64,000 nt of DNA from positions 1,270,985,123 through 1,271,049,122 of the forward strand of contig NC_090440.1 of the NCBI RefSeq assembly GCF_031143425.1, read 5' to 3'. The position numbers were made by a program, and so were the translations under genes. Origin of the DNA: Pleurodeles waltl. Lineage: Eukaryota > Chordata > Amphibia > Caudata > Salamandridae. Below, one piece after another: positions 22,236-34,301 of this stretch. The stretch's first letter is position 1, and each line of letters starts with the position of its first letter. The notes under the pieces were generated by a model. The model searched no databases. It saw only the letters and a program-made list of their open reading frames with translations, and had not been told where the DNA came from.

Positions 22236-24939
22236 TGTTGGACTTGGCCCTTTTGGCAGGTTCATCCCCTGACTTTTTGCCTCCTTCCTCCTATTTTTTC
22301 TGACCTCTTGCTGTTGGCTCTAGGACTCTGAGCACGTTATCACTGCTGATCAGCGCTAAAGTGCAGGTGCTCTCCCTTCTAAAATTGGTATGATTGGCAT
22401 ATACCTAATTGGCATATTTAATTTACCTGTAAGTCCCTTGTACAGTGGTATCCCTATATCCAGGGTCTGTAAATTAAATGCTACTAGTGGGCCTGCAATG
22501 CTGCTTGTGCCACCTACTGAAGTAGCCTCTCAAACCTATCTCATGTCTGCTAGCTCAGGGCCTGCATCCACGGTTTTCTGCCACAGGGACCTGGCATTTA
22601 ACTTTACTTGCCAGGCCCAGAATTCCCCTTTTACTACATGTAAGTCACCCCTAAGTTAGGCCCTAGCTAGCCCTATGGGCAGGGTGCTATGTATGTAGAA
22701 GGCAGAACATGTGCCTGGTTGCGTGGCCTGTCCTGGTAGTGAAAAACAGCCTATTTAGTTTCTCACTGCTGTGAGTGCTGCCTTCTCATAGGATTCCATT
22801 GGAAATGCCCTGCCTTATGTGTAGGGGCATTGTCTGATTTATGAGGGGTAGAGTAGGCATGTTTGGTATGGTTGTAATGATAGTGAGAAATGCTTACTTG
22901 TGTAAGTGGATTTTTTATTACTATTACAGAATGCCACTTCTAGAAAGTGAGCATTTCTTTGTGCTTATGACTCTGGTGTTTTGCAGCTTGACTACAATCT
23001 ACGTCTGGGCAGAGTGACAGCTGGGCTTTGTTCATGCTTTTCAGACAGCCTATACACAGGCAGGGTGAAGGTGTCACAGAGGTGCATCTGCATTTTTAAT
23101 AGTCTTCTTGGGCTGAGAGAAGGGAGAGGCGGGGCACACATGTATTTGTAAAGGCTGTGCCCTGGCCTCGCACAAAAGGGTCATTTACCCCCAACTGATG
23201 TTTGGAGCCTATGCTGGAGGAGAGAGGGGGCATTCTCAGAACCAGTTGTAACTTGTTGGAACCTCCTCTCCCCTTCTTTGTTATCCACTGCAAAAACTGA
23301 GGATAAGTACAGTGGATTTTTCCTCACAATTTGGAGGCACTCTGAGCTTCCTTTAAACTGGACACAGAATGCTGCTGGGGGGACTCGCCAGGAACCACGT
23401 TGTACTGCTGCTGCTGATGATGACCTGTGACCTGCTTGGGTCACTAAGAGGGTCTGCCACTGACTGCAACCTCTTTGTGCTGGTCAGCTGCTGAGCCTTG
23501 CAACCCTGTGCTTCCAGTGTGTGTCCCCCAGAGGCTGGGTGCTGTGGCCCCTGCCCTCTGCAACCTTCTTGAATTGTATTGCAAAAGTGTCTGAGGAGCT
23601 CTTCACCCTCGTGGCTCAGCACCTGAAGAACTGCTTTCTCTTTATGGCGGAAGCACCTTGGTCCTATTTAGTAACACCCCTTGGGAAGCGCTTTCTTTGC
23701 TCCACCTGAGCACGTCTGGAGGCGTTCAACGGTGTAATTGCTGAAATTACTGCCGCAGCCCGGACGGGCTGCGTTCATCAAACACGAGAGATCTGTGCTG
23801 CCTGGTGCTCCCAGGGCACAAAGAAAATGAAAATCGGAGCAAGTGTGGTCCTATCGTGCCCCCTAAGGCACTAGCAGGCACCCGCTTTGGTGCCTGCTCA
23901 CCTCTGCGGCCCGGGCAGACTCCTCTGTTGTCTGGAGATGCCGGGTGGTGAAGGAAGCCATTATCGGAGGCTCCCTGCCCCACCGGGTCGCTTGTGCATT
24001 TCTGAGACAGACAGGGAAGGATGCCTCGCCGGAGACCCCCGCACCGCAGGGTCCCCCGCGTTGGCCCAGATTGTTGTTCTGGCTTTGCTTCCCCCTCTGA
24101 AGGGCCAGTTGTGGTCCGGGGGGGCCCCAGAGATCACAGGCCTCACAGGCCTCAGGAGGGGCCTCATTTAAAACACAGAGGGGGTGCGCGCATCCCACCT
24201 CCCCCTAACATTAGCGTGAGGAACCCCTGAGCGCAAGGAGCAGCGGGGGCCCCCCTTGTTACCCCGTTGCAAGGAAGGTGCCTTATCTTCACAAAAACAG
24301 GTACTTTTTATGGACAATACATTTTCCTGAAGTTCCTGCTACGGGCTTGCGGGAATTGTTATGCTAACCTGTTTCTGGTATAATGTGACAGATATATGCT
24401 GATGTTCCTTTTTACAGACATGGCATGGTTATATGTTTATATGACTTGCCATGTGCTTTCTAATATTTCTGGTATGGGCATTTATGATATTTCTATGACA
24501 AATGGATTTCTTTAGTAATGTGATTCCTGACTACTGCTTATGTTTCAGAATAATACGTAACTTGTGTGTTATGTGTGACTACTGCTGATCTCTGCAGAGT
24601 AACTATGGTGTAATGTTCTGACAACTGCTTGGGTAGCAGGATACTACTAACATGTTGTGTTTGGTCTAATAATAATGTTGTGTAAAATACAGTTTATTTT
24701 TATTTAACTTGGTGTTGTGACTCCTTTGTGGTGGGAATAGTGCAGCACTTGTGTTGTGTGTGTGTTGTGCAAACACTTTACACATTGGCTCTGGGATAGG
24801 CCTGATTTCTTGTGCCAAGATACCAGGGGGGTGAGCAGGGGTTATCTTGGGCCTGTAACTCCCTTGCTCTGACTAGAGTGGGTGGGTTCTGCCAGGCTTA
24901 GGTGCATTCCCTAGTCAACCAGAAACCCTATTTCTAACA
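22236..24939 (+). mobile_element. Solo LTR (copy 2)
   Basis: Duplicate of 2662-5364 with ATTAC at 22231-22235 and 24940-24944. One base longer because of an extra G near 23133. Confidence 0.85.
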
Positions 24940-25005
24940 ATTACACGTTTTCACTGCTACATCTAATTCCACATGCACTCCAAAGCACATTCCAGAAAAG
25001 ACAGA

Positions 25006-25921
25006 GGGGCATATTTATACTCCGTTTGCACCGAATTTGCGTCGTTTTTTTCGACGCAAATTAGACGCAAAACTAACTCCATATTTATACTTTGGCGTTA
25101 GACGCATCTAGCGCCAAAGTTCATGGAGTTAGCGTCATTTTTTGGCGTGAACACCTTCCTTGCGTTAATGAGATGCAAGGTAGGCGTTCCCGTCTTAAAA
25201 AATGACTCCCAGGCATGTGCGTGGTATTTATACTCCCGGGCAAAAATGACGCCCGGGAGTGGGCGGGGCAAAAAACCCCGCATTTGCGCCTCTTTTTAGC
25301 GCCTGGGTCAGGGCAGGCGTTAAGGGACCTGTGGGCTCAGGATGAGCCCAGAGGTGCCCTCCCCTGCCCACAGGGACACCCCCTGCCACCCTTGCCCACC
25401 CCAGGAGGACACCCAAGGATGGAGGGACCCATCCCAGGGAAGAAAAGGTAAGTTGTGGTAAGTATTTTTTTTAAATTTTTTTTGTGGCATAGGGGGGCCT
25501 GATTTGTGCCCCCCTACATGCCACTATGCCCAATGACCATGCCCAGGGGACAGAAGTCCACTGGGCATGGCCATTGGGCAAGGGGGCATGACTCCTGTCT
25601 TTGCTAAGGCAGGAGTCATGTTAATGGCGTCTGGGCGCCAAAAAAAAATGGCGCAAATCGGGTTAAGACGATTTTTTTGCCTCAGCCTGACTTGCCCCAT
25701 TTTTGGACGCCCAAACGCCATTTTTCCCTACGCCGGCGCTGCCTGGTGTACGTGTTTTTTTTTCACGCACACCAGGCAGCGCCGGTCGGCTAACGCCGGC
25801 TAACGCCATTCAATAAATACGGCGCCCGCATGGCGCTTCAGAATGGCGTTAGCCGGCGCTAATTTTTTTGACGCAAAACTGCATTGGCGCAGTTTTGCGT
25901 CAAAAAGTATAAATATGGGCC
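25006..25921. mobile_element. Foldback MITE, family 1 (copy 2)
   Basis: Duplicate of 5431-6346, with AGA on both sides and a handful of point changes, several of them C/T at CpG sites. Confidence 0.85.
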
Positions 25922-25925
25922 AGAG

Positions 25926-26079
25926 GGTCTGATTAATATATAGTCAGTGCCGCCTTTGGATCATATTTTTGATGCAAAAGCGATGCAAGCTTACAAAATA
26001 TATTTATATTTTTTATGTGTGTGCCACTTTTGTGTCAAAAATAATGCAAAGGCGGTGCCAACTTTTCATAAATCAGGCT
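25926..26079. mobile_element. Small foldback MITE (copy 2)
   Basis: Duplicate of 6351-6504. Confidence 0.6.
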
Positions 26080-26195
26080 CAAATTTCCTCCTCATCTGTG
26101 TCTATTTCCAGCCATACATCACCAGTATCTTGGACATGTCAGTGGGAGGAGGGGATGCTGTTGGTAACCATAAGTGTTCAGAGCTGATATGTACA

Positions 26196-28435
26196 TGTTA
26201 GAAATGGGGTCTTTGGTTGGCAGACAGGTTACACCCTGTCCAAGCAAGGGCCCTCACTCTAGTGAGGGTAAAGGAGAATCACCCTCAGTTAACCCCCGCT
26301 CACCCACTTGGTAGCTTGGCACAAGTAATCAGGCTTAACTTTAGAAGCAAGGTGTATAGTAATTGTACCAACATACACAGTAAGTCAGTGAAAACACTAC
26401 AAAATGACACAACGCAGGTTTAGAAAAATAGATAATATTTACCTAAACAAAACAAGACCCAAACGACAAAAATCCAACATACACAAGTCAAGTTATGAAT
26501 TTAAAAAGTAAAAGAGTTTTAAATCCTTTAGAAAACTGTGAGAACGTTGTTAGCATAATAAAGTACCTGGGTAGCATCAAAATAAAGCTACACGGGCGAG
26601 TGTGCATCGAGAAAGGCCAGCGAGGCATAGATTTCTCCCTCGCAGGCGAAAGCGTGCATCATTCCCCCTCCAGTCGGGTCGGCGTGTGTCATTTTTGTTC
26701 TCTCCCGCAAGAGAGAGATGCATCGATCCGGACGGGCATCTCGGATCCGGGCAGGCTTTGCATTGATTTTCTGCGCGCAGCTATGTTGAGTCAAAATCCA
26801 GTCGCACAGTGTCAAGAAACCATGCTGCATGGGGGCTTACATCGGTAACAGCAGCCGCTGCTGGTGTTGCGCATCGTTTCTCCAGCTACATTGCATCGAT
26901 CTCTCAGCTGCAGGTGGAGCATTGATTTTAGCCGAGAGGCCAGCGGCGTGTCTGTTTTCAGCCACAAATCGGTTGGTGCATCGAAAGTTTCCCAGCACAG
27001 TGGTTTTTGCATGGATTTTTGTCCTTTTGTACCAGCTGCACCTGTCAAGGTCCCAGAGACACGCTAGGGAACCACTTGGCAGGCATGACTCTCAGCAGAA
27101 AGCCCAAGTGCTGCCAGAGAGAAGTCTTTGTTGTCCCTGAGACTTCAACAACAGAAGGCAAGATCAATCCAAGCCCTTGGAGATTCTTCACCAGTGGGAA
27201 GTCACACAAAAGTCAATCTTTGTCCTCTCTCAGGCAGAAGCAGCTACTGAAGGCCAGCCCAGCAAAGCACAGTCACAGGCAAATGGTCAGTACTCCTCCT
27301 CCAGCTTTTGCAGCTCTTCTCCCTTGGAAGAGGTTACTCCTTGCTCCAGAAGTAATCAGATTTTTTGCTGTTTGGGGTGCTCGTCTTATATCCCTTTCAG
27401 ACTTTGAAGTAGGCCTACTTCAAAGGAAAGTCTCTGTTGTTTTCAAAATCCTGCTTTGCCCAGGCCAGGCCTCAGACACACACCAGGGGCTTGGAGACTG
27501 CATTGTGTGAGGGCAGGCACAGCCCTTTCAGGTGTAAGTCACCACTCCTCCCATCCCATCAGCCTAGATGGCCCATCAGGATATGCAGGCTACACCCCAG
27601 TTCCCTTTGTGTCACTGTCTAAAGGAGAGGTGCAAACAGCCCAACTGTCAAACTGACCCAGACAGGGAATACACAAACAAGCAGAGCCAAAGCATGGTTT
27701 AAGCCAGAAAATGTCTACTTTATAACAGTGACATTTTCAAACACACAGTCTAAAAACCAACTTCACTAAAATATGTATTTTTAAACTGTGAGTTCAGAGA
27801 CCCCAATCTTCACAGCTCCCAAAGGGAATCTACGCTTTAATCATAAAGGCAGCCCCTATGTTAACCTACGAGAGAGATAGGCCTTGCAACAGTGAAAACA
27901 GAATTTGGCAGCATTTCACTGTCAGGACATGTAAAACACATAAGTACATGTCCCACCTTTAACATACACTGCACCCTGCCAATGGGGCTACCTAGGGCCT
28001 ACTTTAGGGGTGCCTTACATGTATTAAAAGGGAAGGTTTAGGCCTGGAAAGTGGGTACACTTGCCAATTCAAATAGACAGTTTAAAACTGCACTCATAGA
28101 CACTACAGTGGCAGGCCTGAGCCATGTTTGCAGGACTACTAATGTGGGTGGCACAACCAGTGCTGGAGGCCCCTAGTAGCATTTGATTTACAGGCCCTGG
28201 GCACCTCTACTGCACTTTGCTAGGGACTTACTGGTAAATCAAATATGCCAATCATGGATAGTCAATGTACAAAAACAATTGATACAGGGACCACTTACAC
28301 TTTAGCACTGGTCATCAGTGGTAAAAGTGTCCAGAGCAAATAAAACAGCAAAAACAGAATCCAGCACACAGAAACAACCTGGGAAGTAGAGGCAAAATGT
28401 AAGGGAAGACAATGCCAATGATGCCAAGTCTAACA
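26196..28435 (-). mobile_element. Gypsy 3' LTR (copy 2)
   Basis: Duplicate of 6621-8860, TGTTAG ... CTAACA, preceded by the target duplication GTACA at 26191-26195. Confidence 0.9.
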
Positions 28436-28615
28436 AGTGCCCCCCTAGCTGAAAGTGGGAAGCAACTACCTAACCTCATGGGAGTTCCCATCACTAAGGC
28501 AGAAGTATCTGGACAGACCGTCAGCATTGGCATGGTCGGTGCCATGGCGGTGTTCCACCATAAAGTACATTCCCTGTAGGAGATGGACCACCTCAACAAT
28601 TTGGGATTCTCACCC
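28436..28615 (-). pseudogene. Gypsy pol, RNase H tail (copy 2)
   Basis: Duplicate of 8861-9040. Here its upstream partner is in the window: the codons for MQMRG are at 34302-34320, on the other side of the ERV. Removing the ERV and one ACCC restores a continuous pol frame at this site. Confidence 0.85.
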
Positions 28616-28759
28616 TGTTGTGTAGCCATTTTAGCTATAGTTTTAAACACGTTATTTTAGCATACTAGGCCTGCCATTGTGTACTTTATCATAGATATAT
28701 TTTATTTTAGTTTCTTTATATTATTTTAATATCAGCCACATTTGCGGTCTTGTTTTATT
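28616..28759 (+). mobile_element. ERV 5' LTR fragment (copy 2)
   Basis: Matches the first part of the 3' LTR at 33375-33520, then breaks off at TTTTATT into pol. Duplicate of 9041-9184. Confidence 0.85.
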
Positions 28760-28806
28760 GCTTCCTTGATGCAGAAGTAAAAATACCAGGTGTGGGAGTT
28801 TGAGTA

Positions 28807-29990
28807 ATTCCCAATAAAGACCTAAGACCGGAGTTGATCAAAGCAGTGCATGAGGGAGTTGCCTCTGCCCATGCTGGTGTGGCGGCTACAATATCATTAT
28901 TACAGGCTTGTTATTGGTGGCCAGGTCTATTCAAACAGACCAAGCAGTATGTCCTTTGTTGTGATATCTGCCAACAAATTAAGGGATCCACCGTCAAACG
29001 CCAACCGCAGACACCCCTACTAATTTCTAACAAACCATTACAATGTGTGTACTTGGACAGTGCATATAAATACATTTTAGTCGCTGTTGACTCCTGCTCC
29101 AGATTTCTATGGGTTTGGCCACAACGCTCAGCTGATGCTTGGACTGTTATTAAAGATGTACAAGTCTTTATTGGCATATATGCAGTGGCGGCTTTCCACT
29201 CTGACCAGTGCCCTGTTTTTGCCTCAAGGGCATCCAGGGATGCCATGGCTTTGTTAGGGGTCCAACTCCATTACTCGTCTCCATTATATCCTGAGAGAAA
29301 TAGTGTTGTGGAGCGACGAAACAGAGATTTAAAGCAATCCTTAACAGCCAGATATTAGGTACGGGTTGTAGTTGGCTTAATCATCTGTATGGAGTCCAGA
29401 GAGCACTTAACAATCTGCCTAGAAGGTCCCTGGAGGGTCATACTACATAGGAGGGCCTGTTTAGAACTCTGATGTATGTTCCAGATCTTGATGGTCCTGG
29501 CGTGGAGGTGGCAGAAACACCTTTTGACATAAATGAACGTGTCACTGGCTTGCAGGAATTACAGTATTTCAGTGACAACAGTGCTGCCTCCTTAGGAATT
29601 AAGGATGTACCAATAACATCTACCGGCTAGATTCCAAGGTTGGGGATCTAGTACGTGAAAAAGTTGCTGTGAAAAAGGAGTTTGGTCCTTCCTATCATGC
29701 ACCGGTTCCAGTCCTGGGGATACACGGAACAAGAACTGTTATTCTACCACCGCTGCTTGGTTCTAAAGAAAACTGCTTTGTCTCCATCAACAATGTCATG
29801 TTGAGCAGACCAAGAGGAACAACCAGTAGTATCCGAATCCCTCTCACTAGTGGTCAAGATGTCCCTCTACAAGTTTTAAGCAGCAATGCTGACACCTCTT
29901 CAAGCTTGGGAAGGGTGGAAAATGATCTTTCATTAGCTCTACTAGCATCTCTTACAACAAGAAAAACAGAAAATGTCTATTAAGAACCAC
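28807..29990 (+). pseudogene. Foamy-like ERV integrase, near full length
   Basis: Same zinc module and D-D-E core as the copy at 9232, here followed by the C-terminal part. After the frameshift near 29358 the frame runs through PDLDGPGVEVAETPFDINE, then VGDLV-like sequence at about 29645, then EFGPSYHAPVPVLGIHGTRT with the SINNVML end near 29800. This last segment corresponds to the SH3-like DNA-binding tail and is the region most like spumavirus integrase. It ends with ENVY and a stop at 29981. Breaks: the frameshift near 29358, and stops near 29628 and 29648. No start codon, because upstream pol is deleted. Confidence 0.85.
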
Positions 29991-29999
29991 CATGGGAGA

Positions 30000-32825
30000 C
30001 CACTGATGGTTCTCCTCTTGAAAATACGGCTCCAGTTTTTGCAAAAACTGCTTCTGGACACTTTGCCGACATCACTGACACCTTTTCGGACTCATCTACT
30101 CCTTCCGCATCTGAACTGTCAAAAACATGTAAGTTGATAATTTGGTTCAAAACAAATTACTCCCATGGAACTTTCTGTAGCTTTTCTTCACTATATTAGC
30201 TTCCCTCCTTTGGATTGGCTCTGTTATTACATTCTTTCTACTGATACATGGACATTACCTTCCTGAACGACCAACAGTTGAACTGGTGTATGAGGTCCTA
30301 AAACCCCATTTCTCTTCTCACAAGGTCTGCAGAGACTTGTCTGAACATAAACATTTCTGCTATACCAATTCCTAATGGGATTGTTTGGGATAAAGTCACA
30401 TTTGATATATATGGCCCGACGGAGGTCATTCAAATACCATATGTGTTTAAACTTTCTATTAATGATGTAATAATACCCGGAGTTGTTTCTAATGACTTTG
30501 ATGTGAAAACAGTTGATTTTATGATGACTGAGTTGCAGTATTTTACTGTATTTGAAAGTGAGGATGTTTATCAATCCAAAGAAAATTATGGAGACATGTT
30601 CTATTATAATTATTATGGACACCATTTCATTCACAGAGCAAGTACCCCAAGGACTATTTTTGATTACATACAATGGGAACATTGTCCAACTCCACCACAA
30701 GGGAGTTCTAAAACATATTCTGAGAAATTTGCATATTTTTCTGGGTACAATGTTAAAAATGTTGAGTCATATTATTTCAAATTGCTATTTATGGAAAATG
30801 TACATATATTTTTGACAAATGCAAAATTAATTTAATCGGATTCCTTTGTTTCCCGGTTGGCTATAGAAGGCTATGAATATTGGTCAAAGTCGATTGACTT
30901 AAAAAGTGAGAGGGGAACAAAACATTGGCAAATATGGGAAAAGGAAGCTTTATTTAGAGCATGCCTGATACCTACTCAAATGATATTTTTGAATGAAACT
31001 GTACAACAGACAAGTTGTTTAGGATTGGCAAAAATTAAGGATTTGAATGCGCCCAGTATGTCTTCCCCTGCAAAAGTTTACTAATGGCAAAAGTTTATCA
31101 ATGCTACTGAAGATCACCTTGATGAATGGGTCCAAAATGGCATGTTTAATGCTTTACTTTCACGTCCTGGTGGGTGGTTATTGTGGCCAACAGATACCAA
31201 TGGGTGTCATAAACGTTTTGTAAACTCCACTGGGGGTTTAAGAACAAATAGGCCTGACCCTTGTTATGTGTCATCTGAACACGTGGATATAGTGACGCCA
31301 TACAGTGTAGGGAAACTATACCAGCAATGGTTGAAGAGTTCCTCTCTAGATGCTGTTAAAGAACACCTCAGTCTCCTGTCTAATAATACTGATTTACAGG
31401 ATTTCCTGTTAGGCCTCAGAAAACAATGCAGAAAGCGCTTCTTATATGCAGTTTATAATGAAATTTGGAAGCTTTCTCAACAAGAAGCTGCTGCCCGGTT
31501 AAGGCAAATAGACTATGACAACTTACAGACGGCATTATCTGTGGTAGATAATGGGATTAATACCCTGTCTGACCGAATATACACCTTAAACAACATTGCT
31601 TCCTCTGCAATAGACATAGTACAGAGCAACATGTCCTTTTTACACCATGGACAGAGTCCGCTAAGGTCCATTATGCAGTTAGGTTAGACACTACAAACAC
31701 TTAAGGCAGGTTGCATTCCCTGGCAACACGTTAGTGCGAGGGACATATTTGCCACGTTTAATTTAATGTGACAACAACAACTAATGGCTAAGAAAGAAGT
31801 GACTTATACCATGTTAAATATTGAAAATTTTAAAAAGCGGCCTTTTACTGTGGCTGAAATACCATCTGCTGAATGGTTAATACATGGGGTCATCAATCTG
31901 CCTATTTCAACACTTCAATTCACATCCTGCTTAAATATGAGAAGTTAAGAGATAGTTACATACAATGTGTGTGTGGGAGTTACCCTTCTCGTCCAAATGT
32001 CTCAGTGGCATGAAAGAGGTCTTTCTTAGCGGTAGTGAATGCGAGACTTCTGTCAGCCATTCGATGGTTTGTAAACAGCTGCCCTTGCACGGGGCGTGTA
32101 ACGCTTCGGCTGCAAACTTGGCTAGTTATCTGAAGGGAGTCGCAGTCCCTTTGATTAGACCTGTGTACAGGTGCTCTCGAATGGTAGCTATGTGCTTCTT
32201 AATAGTGAGAGCTGTTGTGGGATGCGAGCCGTATTAGTTTATGTCATTTCGGTCTCCAAAATTGCTACATGTTGTGGGAATTTACTTTTTCCTCCTACAC
32301 GACAGAGGGCAGTAGCTGGGATTTGGGCCCATATCACTACTTCAAATGTGAATTTTGACAAGTCGAGCATTCTCAAGGCTTTTTTGTTTCAAAAACATGT
32401 GGTGCTTATATCTGCACGCAAGGCCTATGCACTTCAGGTTGCGAGGTCATCCTCAGAGATACAATCCCGTTCAAGTACTAACTTTCCAAGACACTTTGGT
32501 TAGCTCGTGGGATGGATATTTAATGTGACCAGTACTACTGGAATCACAAATTTCTTTAAGGCTGTTGGTTTTCGTTTCATTCACACCTTCTCCTCTATAT
32601 TTGGCTTAATACCTTTAGCCACTCACTCAATATTTTCCAGTGTTTTGGGGGGATTTCTGAACTTTAGCTATCATAGGTGGCATCTTGCTATTGTTAATTT
32701 TATGCGCAATGGCTGTCCCGTTACAACAAGGAGGACTGAAAGATCTTCCACCAGTGCAGCTGTGTCATGAATGCATGATGCAGTACTTTGGAGCACCACT
32801 CCTGGAGCAATTGGAGAGTGACTAG
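30000..32825 (+). pseudogene. Foamy-like ERV envelope glycoprotein, broken
   Basis: Env, which would bind and fuse with host cells. Its position between integrase and the polypurine tract, and several features, support the call: an N-terminal leader region near 30000-30250, a receptor-binding-like segment (30443-30835) rich in aromatic residues, then 31142-31687 with N-glycosylation sequons (NST, NNT, NMS), a basic CRKR stretch near 31430 and a long heptad-like region (NLQTALSVVDNGINTLSDR) typical of a transmembrane subunit. A membrane helix (LAIIGGILLLLILCAMAV) is at about 32664-32717, and a short tail ends at the TAG at 32823. At least six frameshifts or stops separate these parts, so no functional protein is possible. 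Confidence 0.7.
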
Positions 32826-33281
32826 TCTCTGTCTTTCAGACCGGTTTTGCATTGTGTGCAGCTTGTGTTTCGGTGCCTTTGTCTTTCTAAGCAGCACTTG
32901 CGTTCATTGGACGCTGATCTATTGATGCTCTCGCTGAGGGCACATTACCAGACATGCGCGTTAAGGGTGCGTTTGCCACGGGAAGCTGCTTATGAGTTGC
33001 CCTTTGTGGATTATGCGTCTCTGAACTCACTGTTGGGCACACCGCGGAATGGTGCTGCCTCAGCTTGAGCTCAGGCTTTGGAACCCGAATGCTCCTTGGT
33101 TTTCCTTGGCGAAGAACTTGCTACTTTACCACCTGCTGAAGTGGAAAATTTCCTATCTTCAATTATCCCAGATTCGATTGGCGATTTTAGAAATGACTCT
33201 GACTTTTGAAATTCGGCTTTTCTTGACGCAACAATTAACATGTTAAATTGTCCTTTTAATTCATGCTCAAGTGCCTTTTAG
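32826..33281 (+). pseudogene. Extra open frame between env and 3' LTR (accessory-like)
   Basis: Directly after the env stop, in the same frame, about 151 codons run to a TAG at 33279 with only two TGA stops (33066 and 33207). Both could come from CGA by CpG decay. The N-terminal part is Leu- and Cys-rich; the C-terminal part is acidic and Leu-rich (EELATLPPAEVENFLSS, then IIPDSIGDFRNDSDF). There is no ATG near the start, but a good splice acceptor (CTCTGTCTTTCAG) ends at 32839. Spumaviruses carry transactivator genes here, with acidic activation regions; whether this is one, or a C-terminal extension of env, I cannot tell from sequence alone. Confidence 0.45.
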
Positions 33282-33364
33282 CTTTTCATTATTGACATTC
33301 CCATATATATGACTTAGGATGAATTTTGGTAACTTTTATATATATAATTAGGCTTTGAACTGGC

Positions 33365-33374
33365 AAGGGGAGGG
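33365..33374 (+). promoter_or_regulatory. ERV polypurine tract
   Basis: AAGGGGAGGG immediately before the 3' LTR start TGTTGTG. It primes plus-strand DNA synthesis in retroviruses. Confidence 0.85.
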
Positions 33375-34297
33375 TGTTGTGTAGCCATTTCTAGCTATAG
33401 TTTTATAAACTTTTTTTTTTAGCAAACTAGGTCTGCCATTGTGCACTTTAACCTAGATATATTTTATTTTAGCTTCATTATATTATTTTAATAGTAGCCA
33501 CATTTGTGGTCTTGTTTTATTTTCTCTCTATAGCTGTTCTTTGCCTGGGCCAGCACGGCGGTCTTAAACAAGACATTTCTTTCACTCTGTGCTTTTCACA
33601 AGGCATACATACACACTCTTACGTAGGGATTCTTTCTTGGAACATCTGCTGTTTTATTATAAAAACACTACTTTGACCCCTGTACGTTAGAGGAAGGTTC
33701 CAGCCAGATGACCACGACTGTATGCTGATTGCTTCGCTACAGCTTCTTACAGGGCTCTTGCTCAGGTATGAGGGATGATGTCTTCCCAGGGGGAACCTGA
33801 AGGGCAGATTTAGAGCTTAACATGCTGTGTTCTAACATAGCCTAGGTAGGAACCATCTCTACAAACTCTAGTGACAATATGGTAGTGTTATTCTTGTGTT
33901 TTACTCTCTATGTCACAATCTTAATCTTATTGTGTTTCATCCTCCTAGTTAATCTAATTCATGCTTTATTATCTAAGATGCAGTTACTTCAATAAAACCC
34001 TATTGAACTATACTCTGGCTTTGATTGTCCTTGCATATGTGACTGATGTAACAGAGAGAAATGGATGAGATCTAAGTGACCCCGATTTCCCTGAGGAATC
34101 AGTTATGTCATGTGCCCAATTGCCCTAGTCATCCCTGCTCTTGGGTGGAGATGAGGCACTGCTAGTTAGCCGGAACAAACCCAGATTAGTCCACCCGGTG
34201 TCACACGGTGCAGGGTCAGACTCAGCCCCCTGCAGTACAGGTGATTCTGCAGCCCGAATCCAGTAGTCTCATTAGGATAATGAGAAACTAGGTGAAA
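33375..34297 (+). mobile_element. ERV 3' LTR, complete
   Basis: 923 bp from TGTTGTGTAGCC to GTGAAA (the usual terminal CA has become AA; the inverted copy ends GTGACA). A polyadenylation signal AATAAA is at 33991-33996. It is followed by the duplication ACCC at 34298-34301. Confidence 0.85.
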
Positions 34298-34301
34298 ACC
34301 C

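Larger units (their letters stand above)
19575..29571 (+). repeat. Second copy of the roughly 10-kb duplicated block
   Basis: Collinear with 1-9996, offset 19574 up to about 3570 and 19575 after a 1-bp insertion near 23133. I noted about 18 substitutions and small indels by eye. The match ends at 9996/29571, inside the ERV. The left end lies outside the window. Confidence 0.95.
28616..34297 (+). mobile_element. Foamy-like endogenous retrovirus, 5'-deleted
   Basis: An ERV inserted into the Gypsy RNase H, flanked by ACCC (28612-28615 and 34298-34301). It contains a 5' LTR fragment, integrase, env, an extra open frame, a polypurine tract and a 923-bp 3' LTR. LTR remainder, gag, protease and RT are deleted between about 28760 and 28800. 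The integrase tail and the general layout resemble spumaviruses; the inverted piece at 9997-13876 supplies matching gag and RT evidence. Confidence 0.8.

Noticed and set aside
31419..31433. Furin cleavage site in env (CRKR)
   Set aside because: The P4 position is Cys rather than Arg, so it does not meet the usual R-x-K/R-R rule. Noted only as a basic stretch.
34166..34301. C-terminal 45 residues of the open Gypsy RT frame as part of RNase H
   Set aside because: They are translated from the ERV LTR and its target duplication; true RNase H continues at 28615 on the other side of the ERV.
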